Source: Cyanobium sp. Aljojuca 7A6
GTDB taxonomy: Bacteria; Cyanobacteriota; Cyanobacteriia; PCC-6307; Cyanobiaceae
Length of the DNA: 64,000 nt
Assembly (NCBI RefSeq): GCF_024346455.1
Contig: NZ_JAGQCY010000005.1
Location: 1-64,000, forward strand
Direction: 5' to 3'
Shown here: positions 56,103 to 64,000 of the stretch, piece by piece
Numbering within the stretch: the first letter of the stretch is position 1
Layout of the letters: each line of letters starts with the position of its first letter
Position numbers and translations under genes: made by a program
The notes under the pieces: model-generated
Seen by the model: only the letters and a program-made list of their open reading frames with translations
Database searches by the model: none
Told to the model about the DNA's origin: nothing

Positions 56103-56828
56103 TCAGCTGCCGACAGGGGGGGCCGGGTCTGCCGGGGCGAAGGGCGGACAGACCCGCTTCACCGAATCACAGCCAAAGATGGTGGGCTTCTGCCAGGACA
56201 GGGGAATCTCCAGCAGGTCGCGGCTGCCGGTGATCCCCTGGACCAGGAACAGCACCGCTGCCAGGGCCGACGCGGTGAGGTGCAGCCGGCGCCAGCGCAG
56301 GTCTTTGAGGATCTCCGGGCGGGCGGCCAGCGAGAAGATCATCAGCCCCACCACGCCCACCCCGGCCCAGTAGTGGGATTGCCAGAACTCGGCGCTCAGC
56401 GGGTTGTCGCTGAGGCGCCACACCTCCGGCTGGGCGCCGAGCCCGAGCACGCCCGCCCAGGTGAGCAGGGCGAAGACGAGCCGGTAGCCCTTGGCCTTCA
56501 CCTGCCAGAGGGCCAGCAGGGACACCACGGTGCCCACCAGCACCAGCAGCAGCTGCAGGGCGCGGGCACCACCCCCGGTGAAGCCTTCGGCTGGCTGCTT
56601 GGTGACGATCACCACCGTGAGCGCCACCAGCACCACCAGCACCACCCCCGCCGAGAGCCACTGGCCCAGATCGGCATGGTCGCGGCCTGTGGTCGGGGGC
56701 AACTTGGCCCTGTCGACACGGCGCTGCCGGGCCTGGATGCCGAGCCGAACCACCATGCCGATCAGGGGATAGATCAGCACCACGGCCAGAGCGGGATGCA
56801 GGATCCAGAGCCAGTCGATCGTTTCCAT
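56103..56828 (-). CDS. DUF4079 family membrane protein
   Basis: A 241-residue protein with about six helices (LWILHPALAVVLIYPLIGMV; GVVLVVLVALTVVIVTKQPA; LLLVLVGTVVSLLALWQVKA; LTWAGVLGLGAQPEVWRLSD). Histidines in LHPALAV and QSHYWAGVGVVGL could bind haem or metal, as proposed for this family. The start at 56828 (METIDWLWILHP) was chosen over an in-frame upstream start at 56882. Confidence 0.84.
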   Translation of the reverse strand: METIDWLWILHPALAVVLIYPLIGMVVRLGIQARQRRVDRAKLPPTTGRDHADLGQWLSAGVVLVVLVALTVVIVTKQPAEGFTGGGARALQLLLVLVGTVVSLLALWQVKAKGYRLVFALLTWAGVLGLGAQPEVWRLSDNPLSAEFWQSHYWAGVGVVGLMIFSLAARPEILKDLRWRRLHLTASALAAVLFLVQGITGSRDLLEIPLSWQKPTIFGCDSVKRVCPPFAPADPAPPVGS

Positions 56829-56917
56829 CCGCCCGGTGGTACCTGTTTGCCAAAGCATTGACGCAACCGGTTGAGCGGTCAACCAGGGTGAGCGTTTCGT
56901 GATGGCGCCGGCGCCGG

Positions 56918-58336
56918 CTATTTGCCGATGCAGAAGCGGGAAAAGATCCGGTCCAGCACCGCCTCGCTCACCTCCTCGCCGGTGATCGCCCCGAGGCCCG
57001 CGATGGCGCCGCGCAGATCGATGGTCCAGAAATCCCAGGGCAGGCCCTGGTCGGCCGCCTCCAGGGAGCGCTCCAGGCTGGTGGCGGCGGCCGCCGCCAG
57101 CTCCCGCTGACGACCGTTGAGGGCCACCTGCAAGCCCTGGATCTCGGCGGCGCCGCAGAGGCCCAGCAGGGCCGCCACCAGGCCGTCGCGACCCGCGCCG
57201 CTGAGGGCGCTGATCCTCACCAGGGTCGCCTCCGGCGGTGCCGACGGGACGCCGGCCGGAGCGGCCCCCGGCGGCAGGGCATCGCGCTTGTTGCCCACCA
57301 GCAGCAGGGGCACCCCCTCGGGGACAAGGGCCCTCAGCTCCTCGTCGGCAGCGGTCCAGCCGGCCAGCAGATCGAAGAGCAGCAGCACCGCATCGGCGCC
57401 GGCCAGGGCCTGGTGGCTGCGGTCGATGCCCAGCTGCTCCACCCGGTCTTCGGTTGGGCGGATGCCGGCGGTGTCGAGCAGAGTGAGCGGTACCCCATCG
57501 AGCACCAGGTCGCTTTCAAGCAGGTCCCGGGTGGTGCCGGGCAGGTCGGTGACGATGGCCCGCTCGCGGCGGCTGAGCAGGTTGAGCAGGCTGGATTTGC
57601 CCACATTGGGCCGGCCGACGATGGCCACCCGCAGGCCCTCGCGCAGCAACTCCCCCTGGCGGGAATTGACCACCAGTTGCTGCAGCTCGCCGCGTACCGC
57701 CACCAACTCAGCCCGCACCGCCGCCCCATCGAGGGGGGGCAGATCTTCCTCAAAGTCGACCCGCGCCTCCAGCTCGGCCAACTGGTCGAGCAGGCGCTCC
57801 CGCAGGCCGCCGATGCGGCGCTGCAGGCCGCCGTCGATGCCGGCCATGGCCAGTTCAGCCGCCCGCCGGCTGCGGGCGGCGATCATCTCGGCGATAGCCT
57901 CAGCCCGGGTGAGGTCGAGGCGGCCGTTGAGGAAGGCGCGCTGGCTGAATTCCCCGGCCCCGGCGAGGCGGGCGCCGGCGGCCAGCGCCAGCTCCAGCAC
58001 CCGCCGCACGGCGATCAGGCCGCCATGGCAATGCAGCTCCACCACGTCCTCGCGGGTGAAGCTGCGGGGGGCCCGCATCAGCAGCAGCAGGGCCTCATCC
58101 ACCCGCCGGCCATCGGCCGGATCCACCACATGGCCGTACAGAACGCGATGGCTCTCCCAGCGCTGGGCGCCGGGGGCCAGAAACAGTCGCCGGCCGATCG
58201 TTTCGGCCGCCGGGCCCGAGAGACGCACGATCGCCACGCTGCCGGCCCCTGCCGCGACGGCGGTGGCGATCGCAGCGATGGTGTCGCCGTTAGGGTTCGC
58301 GCCAATCGGGCCATCTCCCCGCGTCACTGGTCCCAT
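56918..58336 (-). CDS. mnmE: tRNA uridine-5-carboxymethylaminomethyl modification GTPase MnmE
   Basis: With MnmG it modifies wobble uridine 34. The N-terminal folate-binding domain starts DTIAAIATAVAAGAGSVAIV. The G domain shows VAIVGRPNVGKSSLLNLLS, TTRDLLESDLVLDG, DTAGIR and GNKRDALP. The C-terminal end FSRFCIGK carries the CxGK motif. 472 residues. Its ATG shares a CATG palindrome with the divergent DUF2062 gene, so a later start such as GTG 58327 is possible. Confidence 0.95.
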   Translation of the reverse strand: MGPVTRGDGPIGANPNGDTIAAIATAVAAGAGSVAIVRLSGPAAETIGRRLFLAPGAQRWESHRVLYGHVVDPADGRRVDEALLLLMRAPRSFTREDVVELHCHGGLIAVRRVLELALAAGARLAGAGEFSQRAFLNGRLDLTRAEAIAEMIAARSRRAAELAMAGIDGGLQRRIGGLRERLLDQLAELEARVDFEEDLPPLDGAAVRAELVAVRGELQQLVVNSRQGELLREGLRVAIVGRPNVGKSSLLNLLSRRERAIVTDLPGTTRDLLESDLVLDGVPLTLLDTAGIRPTEDRVEQLGIDRSHQALAGADAVLLLFDLLAGWTAADEELRALVPEGVPLLLVGNKRDALPPGAAPAGVPSAPPEATLVRISALSGAGRDGLVAALLGLCGAAEIQGLQVALNGRQRELAAAAATSLERSLEAADQGLPWDFWTIDLRGAIAGLGAITGEEVSEAVLDRIFSRFCIGK

Positions 58337-58838
58337 GGCACCGTTTCGCCTTCAGTCTCTGTCCCCGCCGCGGGCCCTGAGGGCGGCGAGGAGAAAGCTG
58401 CGGCAGGCGATCGAATGGGTCTGGCGCCAGGAGGGAAGCCACGGCCAGCGGGCCAGGGGGCTGGCGGCGGGGGTGTTCATGGGCTGCTTCCCGATCTTCG
58501 GCTTCCAGACCCTGCTGGGGGTGGCCCTGGCCAGCCTGGTGCGGGGCAACCACCTGCTGGCCGCCGCCGGAACCTGGATCAGCAATCCGATCACCGACGT
58601 GCCGATGATCTGGCTCAACTACCAGCTGGGCAGCCTGCTGCTGGGTCCGGGCAAAGGCTGGCCGGCCGGCGCAATCCTGCATCACGACACCCTGCGTCAG
58701 CTGGGCTGGGACTTCACCTCCCGCCTGCTGCTCGGCTCGGCTGTGGTGGGCACCGTGCTGGCCCCGCTCAGCGGCCTGCTGTGCCTGCGGTGGCTGCAGC
58801 GCCGCCAGGACCAAGATTCAGGTGGAAGGCACCCATAA
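58335..58838 (+). CDS. DUF2062 family membrane protein
   Basis: A 167-residue protein with a basic N-terminus and the DUF2062 core (GLAAGVFMGCFPIFGFQTLL; ASLVRGNHLLAAAGTWISNP; ITDVPMIWLNYQLGSLLLG). Two to three helices are present. The function is unknown; some relatives are fused to or next to glycosyltransferases. Part of this gene recurs as a pseudogene at about 62233-62440. It shares the start palindrome with mnmE. Confidence 0.88.
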   Translation: MAPFRLQSLSPPRALRAARRKLRQAIEWVWRQEGSHGQRARGLAAGVFMGCFPIFGFQTLLGVALASLVRGNHLLAAAGTWISNPITDVPMIWLNYQLGSLLLGPGKGWPAGAILHHDTLRQLGWDFTSRLLLGSAVVGTVLAPLSGLLCLRWLQRRQDQDSGGRHP

Positions 58839-59456
58839 CCACTGCGCCTCAGTCCGGGAGGCTTGAGGTGAGCTGGTCCGACGGGTGCGACCCAGAGTTG
58901 TGCCGGGTCATCCGCGACTGTGAACCCTGCGGCCATCAAGCCAGAGCAGCCTTGACCCCCCTCCAGCAAATTCTGGGGTGTTCTTTTGAACAATGGGATA
59001 GGGGATCGATCTTGACCAATCGCATCCCCCGGGAACTGCAACCCTTCCCGCCGATGCACGTCTGTGGCCCCGCCTAAACAGCAAGAACGAGCCTCAGGCT
59101 CCTTTGGAGTGGAGCAGTCGGCAAATTAATGTAGGATCCCGGCGGCTGCAGCGAACCCAACCGTCATACAGCTTCATGAATGAGGCGGCGAAGTCAGCCG
59201 CCCAAGCCACCTCCATCGTTCACTGGCAAGCATCAACTTCTGCAGGCAGTTTGTTGTGAACTCAAAGGCATTACTGATCGGATGGGTCAATGGTCCCATC
59301 CGGGATGGCTGGGCCTCTATTGACATCAACGCAACACGAACAGTCAGATGCCCCAATTCTCTGGGACATCTGACCTCGCTGCCCTTCTGGATGCTTCGGC
59401 TGCCGAGAATGCAATGCCGTCACAGGTTTCACTGACTCTGATTGTTCCCTCGCACA
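58839..59456. other. Gap upstream of the second metallopeptidase gene, with hairpins
   Basis: About 618 bases with no supported gene. Two hairpins stand out: CGGATGGG/CCCATCCG at 59279-59302 (8-base stem, 8-base loop) and GTCAGATG/CATCTGAC at 59343-59374, with an extra CCC/GGG pairing inside after one mismatch. The region shows no obvious similarity to the gap upstream of copy 1. Confidence 0.5.
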
Positions 59457-62078
59457 ATGGTCTTGACTGCCGCATCAAATCCGACGAGCTCCCTGGTCGG
59501 TTCTCTTCTCTTTCCCGAATGGTTCAGTCAAGGCAGTCGCTCATCCGATCTGTTGGTTCCGAACAGAATCAACGCACCAGTTCCTGAGACCGGCGGCCCG
59601 CTCCCCGCCGCAAGGTGGGAGTTTTCGACGACACAGGCCATCCCCTCCCCAGGCGGATCGACGAACAGAGAGACCAACGCTGTCATCGCGCCAGCTCAAG
59701 ATCGTCGTGGCTCCCTGTTTCAATCCAGCGCTCGCCTCGAATCCTCTCCGAGCGTCGTCCAGAGCAGCCATCAGGTCCTGAGCGAGTCCTTCGCCAAGCT
59801 CACCACCACAGCCACCGCCTCAGGCCGTGGCTGCTGTCTCTGCAAGGACTGCAGCCAGCTCACCATCGACACTGACCCGGCCGTCTCGGGCGCCACTGCT
59901 CAGGCCCCCATTGTCCTCAGCGGACAGTTCACCCTGGCCGGCTCAGTGGATCTGAGCAAGACCTTCCAGCTCCACAGCAATCCCATCGCCACGAAGTCGA
60001 TCTTCCTCGACTTCGATGGTTTCAGCATCAGCTCCACACGCTGGGAAAACGGTGGCGCCCTCAGCCTCGCACCCTTTTATACCTCCTTCGACTCCGCCGC
60101 CCTGACAGAAATCCAGCGGATCTGGCAGCGGGTGGCTGAAGACTTCTCACCCTTTAATGTCAACGTCACCACCGAGGACCCCGGCTCCGAAAACCTGCGC
60201 AAATTCGGCACTGGCGATGACCGCTGGGGCATCCGTGTTGCCTTCACCCACAACCTCAACCTGCTCACTAGCAATGCCATCACCAACGCCGGCGGTGGCG
60301 GCACGGCCTACTACAACAGTTTCAACTGGAGCACTGATGACGTGGCCCTGGTGTTCAACCGGGGCGAATACACCGCTGCAGAAACGGCCAGCCACGAAGT
60401 GGGCCATGCTCTCGGCCTCGACCATGATGGCGCCGGCACCACCGAGTATTACGGCGGCCATGGCGGCACGGGCCCTACCAGCTGGGGCTCCATCATGGGC
60501 GCTCCCTGGGTAGGCAACGACGAAAACCTCACCCAATGGAGCAAGGGTGAGTACGCCAACGCCAGCAACACCCAGGACGACCTCGCCGTGATTGTTGGCG
60601 GCAACGGCTTCACCTATTCCGCCGACGATCACGGCAACAGCTTCGCCACGGCAACTGTCCTGAGCGGACTGAGCTTCAGCAGCTTCGGCGTCATCGAGCG
60701 GAACACCGACATCGACATGTTCCGCTTCAACACCGGTGCCGGCCTGGTGAGCTTTGACATCGTCAACGCGACCCGGGCCTACATCGGCAGCCCAGGCAGC
60801 ACCATCACCCAATATATCGCTCCCATCGGGCCCAATCTCGACATCGCCGCCAGCCTCTATCGGTCCAATGGCTCCCTCGTCCAGACCTTCAACCCAGCCG
60901 ATCTGACCACGGCTAGCTTCTCCATCAACCTCTCCGCCGGCACCTATTACCTCGCTATCGACGGCGTTGGAGCTGGGACCCCCTTCGCCAGCACTCCCAC
61001 CGGGTACACCGACTACGGCAGCCTCGGCCAGTACATGGTGACCGGCACGGTTCAATCCACCACCAGCCAACCTCCGCCCACTTCCACCCCACCCCCCACC
61101 AATAGCCTCCAGGTGCTGGATCCCAACGGCAACGCTCAGTTGCTGCGCGATACCAGCACCGATCTGGTCTCCGTACAGGTCAACGGCGTCACCTCTGCGG
61201 TCCGCTTGAGCGGCTCCCAGGTCAAGGCCAGCCAATTCGACGACAGGCAGATCCTCGCTGCTGAAACCGTCAACGGCGCCAACCAGATTCTCTGGAAAGT
61301 GCTCTCCACGGGGCAGGTCCGCACCTGGTCACTGGACAACAGGTGGAATTTCGTCTCCTCCAACACCCTGACCGATCCCACCAGCAGCGCGGGGCTACGG
61401 CTCCAGCAGCAGTTCATGGTCGATGCCAACGGCACACCGCTGGCCACCCTCCAGGTGCTGGATCCCAACGGCGCCGTTCAACTCCTACGTAACACCAGCA
61501 CCGATCTGGTTTCGGTTCGGATCAACGGCGTCACCTCAGCCGTCCGCTTCAGCGGCTCCCAACTCAAGGCCAGCCAGTTCGCCGACAGGAAGATCCTCGC
61601 CGCTGAAACCATCAACGGCAAAAACCAGATTCTCTGGCAAGTGGTGTCCACCGGGGAAATCCGCACCTGGTCGCTGGATAGCAAGTGGAACTTCATCTCC
61701 TCTAACTCCCTGGCCACTCCCACCAGCAGCGCCGGCCTGCTGCTCCAGCAGCAGTTCATGCTCAACGCCAACGGCGCCCCGCTGGCCTCCGCGCCCTTGA
61801 ACACCGCCACAGAGGCGATCGACCCGATCATCGGCGGCGGCACCAGCCTCGCCCCGGCCGCAGGCGACGACTTCGCCTACGACCAATCAGTCCTGGAGGC
61901 TGGCCTGCCCGAGGAACTGACCTTCAGCACCGAGCCGTTCCTGGCCCTCGCTGAGCTCGCCTCCCTGGATGCAACCAACCCCACCAGCACCGATCCTCTG
62001 GTCTCGATGTTCCCCGCCACCGGCCATGACTCCTTGCCGACCACCCCCTGGCTGGTCGCCAGCCAACCCCTGGTTTGA
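59457..62078 (+). CDS. Secreted-type zinc metallopeptidase with Trp-rich C-terminal repeats, copy 2
   Basis: About 873 residues, paralogue of the 48213 gene. The zinc motif HEVGHALGLDHD starts at residue 313; the domain opens IFLDFDGFSISSTRW. The CxCxxC motif is C127, C129, C132 (GCCLCKDCSQ). Two Trp-rich repeats lie at about 549-661 and 663-776. The N-terminal 150 residues are mostly diverged from copy 1, while the last repeat and C-terminus are almost identical in DNA. The start at 59457 (MVLTAASNPTSSLVGSLLF) matches copy 1. The gene is intact. Confidence 0.83.
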   Translation: MVLTAASNPTSSLVGSLLFPEWFSQGSRSSDLLVPNRINAPVPETGGPLPAARWEFSTTQAIPSPGGSTNRETNAVIAPAQDRRGSLFQSSARLESSPSVVQSSHQVLSESFAKLTTTATASGRGCCLCKDCSQLTIDTDPAVSGATAQAPIVLSGQFTLAGSVDLSKTFQLHSNPIATKSIFLDFDGFSISSTRWENGGALSLAPFYTSFDSAALTEIQRIWQRVAEDFSPFNVNVTTEDPGSENLRKFGTGDDRWGIRVAFTHNLNLLTSNAITNAGGGGTAYYNSFNWSTDDVALVFNRGEYTAAETASHEVGHALGLDHDGAGTTEYYGGHGGTGPTSWGSIMGAPWVGNDENLTQWSKGEYANASNTQDDLAVIVGGNGFTYSADDHGNSFATATVLSGLSFSSFGVIERNTDIDMFRFNTGAGLVSFDIVNATRAYIGSPGSTITQYIAPIGPNLDIAASLYRSNGSLVQTFNPADLTTASFSINLSAGTYYLAIDGVGAGTPFASTPTGYTDYGSLGQYMVTGTVQSTTSQPPPTSTPPPTNSLQVLDPNGNAQLLRDTSTDLVSVQVNGVTSAVRLSGSQVKASQFDDRQILAAETVNGANQILWKVLSTGQVRTWSLDNRWNFVSSNTLTDPTSSAGLRLQQQFMVDANGTPLATLQVLDPNGAVQLLRNTSTDLVSVRINGVTSAVRFSGSQLKASQFADRKILAAETINGKNQILWQVVSTGEIRTWSLDSKWNFISSNSLATPTSSAGLLLQQQFMLNANGAPLASAPLNTATEAIDPIIGGGTSLAPAAGDDFAYDQSVLEAGLPEELTFSTEPFLALAELASLDATNPTSTDPLVSMFPATGHDSLPTTPWLVASQPLV

Positions 62079-62084
62079 ATGGCA

Positions 62085-62235
62085 CCGCGGGCGTCCACGT
62101 TGACGATCTCGAAAGGTTGTTCCTATCGGTGCAGCCCAGGCGGGCATCGGCTTGGGCCAGGTGGCAGATGCCCTCAAACTCCCGCACCCGCACCTGCTCA
62201 GGGCGGTCCTGCCACAGTTCCCAGAACTGCTGCAG
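62085..62235 (-). pseudogene. grrM fragment
   Basis: This stretch matches grrM at 51321-51472, at roughly 80-85 percent by eye, in the same orientation. It has a one-base deletion that breaks the frame. It covers the middle of the maturase, between the radical SAM and SPASM domains, so it is non-functional. It sits directly after metallopeptidase copy 2, mirroring the intact peptidase-grrM arrangement. Confidence 0.88.
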
Positions 62236-62440
62236 ACCCTGCTGGGGGTGGCCCTGGCCAGCCTGGTGCGGGGCAACCACCTGCTGGCCGCCGCCGGAAC
62301 CTGGATCAGCAATCCGATCACCGACGTGCCGATGATCTAGCTCAACTACCAGCTGGGCAGACTGCTGCTCGGCTCGGCCGTGGTGGGCACCGTGCTGGCC
62401 CCGCTCAGCGGCCTGCTGTGCCTGCGGTGGCTGCAGCGCC
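62233..62440 (+). pseudogene. DUF2062 gene fragment
   Basis: Positions 62233-62360 match the intact DUF2062 gene from 58506 with a single difference, a G-to-A that turns Trp TGG into TAG at 62338-62340. A second deletion then joins CAGCTGGGCAG to the CTGCTGCTCGGCTCGG part of the gene, probably through the repeated CTGCTGCT. The fragment lacks the gene start. It is fused to the grrM fragment. Confidence 0.9.
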
Positions 62441-62472
62441 GACAGCGGGCTTCCTGAGCCAGTCCCACTCCC

Positions 62473-62661
62473 TCAGGATTCGGCCAGCCCTGGAAACACC
62501 ATCAGATCAATGTGACCACCGGCGGGCTGGCGCCATTCGCGGAATTCTGCCGCCAGGGCCCTGTGCTCATGGTCGAGCGATTGTGATTCCAGATCCAACA
62601 GGCGCTGATGCACCAGATCGAGCGTGTTGTCGATGAGCTGGGCAGCCTGTTCGGAGGTCAT
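62473..62661 (-). CDS. Hypothetical small protein
   Basis: About 62 residues starting MTSEQAAQLIDNTLDLVHQR, mostly helical and charged, ending HIDLMVFPGLAES. The frame is open to 62757. It lies about 110 bases downstream of selO on the same strand. I do not recognise it; it may be real because of its position and lack of overlap with other genes. Confidence 0.42.
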   Translation of the reverse strand: MTSEQAAQLIDNTLDLVHQRLLDLESQSLDHEHRALAAEFREWRQPAGGHIDLMVFPGLAES

Positions 62662-62774
62662 GGCATCGCTGCGATGGAGAAAAGCCTGAGCTTCGAGGTG
62701 TTGTAGAAGACGCCGCCCTGGTGGGCTGTAGCCCCTGACACGGGCCGTCTCCCCCATCGGCGGATGCGCACCGA

Positions 62775-64000
62775 TCAGATCGTCTGCGCCAGCCAGTTCT
62801 GCAGCGGCGTCCAGTCATCCCGTTCGTCAATGGCGGCCCAGATCCGCTCGATCACTGGCCGGATCGGGGTTTCCGGCAGGTTCCAGCGCAGAAGGCAGGC
62901 GGTGATGGCGGCCTCGGTGGCGGTGCCCGGACCGGCGGCCGCGGCATGGCTCCAGCGCCACCAGGCGTCCCGCCAGGCGAGCCATTCGGTGCGGGGCGGC
63001 GCCGGAGCCTCGCCGATGAAAGGCGCCAGATCGTCGGCCGTGGCCGGCAGCCCGAACGCCCGGACGTGCTCGGCCAGGGCGGCGAAGAAGCGGCCATAAG
63101 CCACGGGCCAACCGGCCAGCAGCCGCAGGGTGGGGGGCACCGGATCGGGAAGGTCGGCCAGCGCCTCGGCCGGCACCAGCCCAGCGTCGAAGCCGAGGCG
63201 CCGGCGCAGGCAGCGGCGGTAGTGGGTCTCGTGGACGGCCCCGAAATCCTCCAGGGCCGCCTCGAGCGGCGCCCGGGGCAGCAGCATCGCCAGGGGCTCC
63301 TGCAGCAGGCGCAGGTTGTGCTGGCAGATCAGGGGCTGACGGCCATAGGCGTAGAGGCCGCTGTGGTCGAAATAGGCGGCGGTGAAGCCCGGATCCCAGG
63401 TTTCAAGGAAAGCAAAGGGGCCGTAATCGAAGCTCTCCCCGGCCAGCGACATGTTGTCGGTGTTGAGCACTCCGTGGGTGAAGCCCGCCGCCATCCATTC
63501 GGCCGCGAGGCGCGCCACCCGCTGTACCAATTCGCCATAGAAGGCCAGCAGCAGCGGCTCACCATCGCTGTGGATCGCCTGCAGGTGCGGGTAGTGGATG
63601 GCCACCACATGGCGCAGCAGCCGCTCCAGCTGGGCCGGCTGACGCCGAAAGAGGAGCCGCTCGCAGGTGCCGAAGCGCAGGTGGGTGCGGGCCAGGCGCA
63701 CCATCACCGAACTGCGGGTGGGGGAGGGCTCATCGCCGCGCCAGAGGTCTTCACCGGTCTCGATCAGCGCCAGGGTGCGGCTGGTGCTGACACCGAGGCG
63801 TTGCAGAGCCTCGCTGGCGATCACCTCCCGCACGCCGCCCTTGAGGGTGAGGCGGCCATCACCGCCACGGCTCCAGGGGGTGGTGCCGGAGCCCTTGGTA
63901 CCCAGGTCCTGCAGCTGGCCGTGGCGATCGCGCAGCTGGCCGTAGAGGAAGCCGCGGCCATCCCCCAGCAGGGGGTTGTAGCTGCCGAACTGATAGCCGT
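62775..64000 (-). CDS. selO: Protein adenylyltransferase SelO (partial)
   Basis: The C-terminal part of a SelO/YdiU pseudokinase that transfers AMP to proteins. At the window edge the frame reads GYQFGSYNPLLGDGRGFLYG, followed by DLGTKGSGTTPWSRGGDGRL, then VREVIASEALQRLGV and THGVLNTDNMSLAGESFDYG, the kinase-like active site (Asn and Asp metal ligands). The N-terminus lies beyond 64000. This member ends without a C-terminal selenocysteine or cysteine motif. Confidence 0.93.
   Translation of the reverse strand, partial: GYQFGSYNPLLGDGRGFLYGQLRDRHGQLQDLGTKGSGTTPWSRGGDGRLTLKGGVREVIASEALQRLGVSTSRTLALIETGEDLWRGDEPSPTRSSVMVRLARTHLRFGTCERLLFRRQPAQLERLLRHVVAIHYPHLQAIHSDGEPLLLAFYGELVQRVARLAAEWMAAGFTHGVLNTDNMSLAGESFDYGPFAFLETWDPGFTAAYFDHSGLYAYGRQPLICQHNLRLLQEPLAMLLPRAPLEAALEDFGAVHETHYRRCLRRRLGFDAGLVPAEALADLPDPVPPTLRLLAGWPVAYGRFFAALAEHVRAFGLPATADDLAPFIGEAPAPPRTEWLAWRDAWWRWSHAAAAGPGTATEAAITACLLRWNLPETPIRPVIERIWAAIDERDDWTPLQNWLAQTI

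Overview
The window looks like a chromosome segment of a GC-rich unicellular cyanobacterium, most likely the Cyanobium/Synechococcus group. It carries NDH-1 genes in cyanobacterial order (ndhA-ndhI-ndhG-ndhE, with ndhH apart), a phylloquinone (men) cluster, the chlorophyll gene chlM, an Rre1/Ycf29-type response regulator and a PedR-like regulator. The organism is inferred from gene content and base composition; no rRNA or tRNA gene was found.

0-8.4 kb: small LuxR regulator, CYTH protein, nadK, ndhE/G/I/A, gltA, a SixA-like phosphatase and a DUF3352 protein, nearly all on the minus strand in overlapping operons. 8.4-26.7 kb: rhodanese, hrcA, a stand-alone Anbu protease, trpB, SUI1, cysC, an AI-2E transporter, purE, nagA, chlM, an odd RluA-like pseudouridine synthase, rre1, cysteine desulfurase, rsmH, a FUSC pair, ndhH and a DUF2752 protein. 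26.7-36.9 kb: desaturase, the phylloquinone block (DHNA-CoA thioesterase, menE, menC, menA, divergent menF), gshB with a glutaredoxin that lacks its first active-site Cys, and prfB with an intact programmed +1 frameshift site. 36.9-43.1 kb: ybeY, dgkA, pabA/trpG, a degenerate metallo-beta-lactamase-like exported protein, hisC, speG, argS.

43.1-62.5 kb is the accessory part. First comes a tandem pair of two-gene cassettes. Each has an exported protein ending in a VPGPLP-type sorting tail and an HpsJ-like membrane protein. The two tail-protein genes share a promoter-like block at exactly the same distance from their starts. Next is a secreted-type zinc metallopeptidase facing a GRR ribosomal-peptide locus: one radical SAM/SPASM maturase (GrrM), two different glycine-rich precursors (GrrA) and two periplasmic-binding-like partners (GrrP). 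After nadC, a DUF4079 gene, mnmE and a DUF2062 gene, a second copy of the metallopeptidase appears. It is followed by a decayed grrM fragment fused to a DUF2062 fragment, which is the scar of a duplication and deletion. The window ends in a hypothetical gene and a partial selO.

The strongest candidates for new biology are the two-precursor GRR locus with its co-duplicated metallopeptidase, and the duplicated VPGPLP/HpsJ cassettes. The links between peptidase and GRR system, and between tail proteins and HpsJ-like proteins, are inferences from neighbourhood and duplication history.
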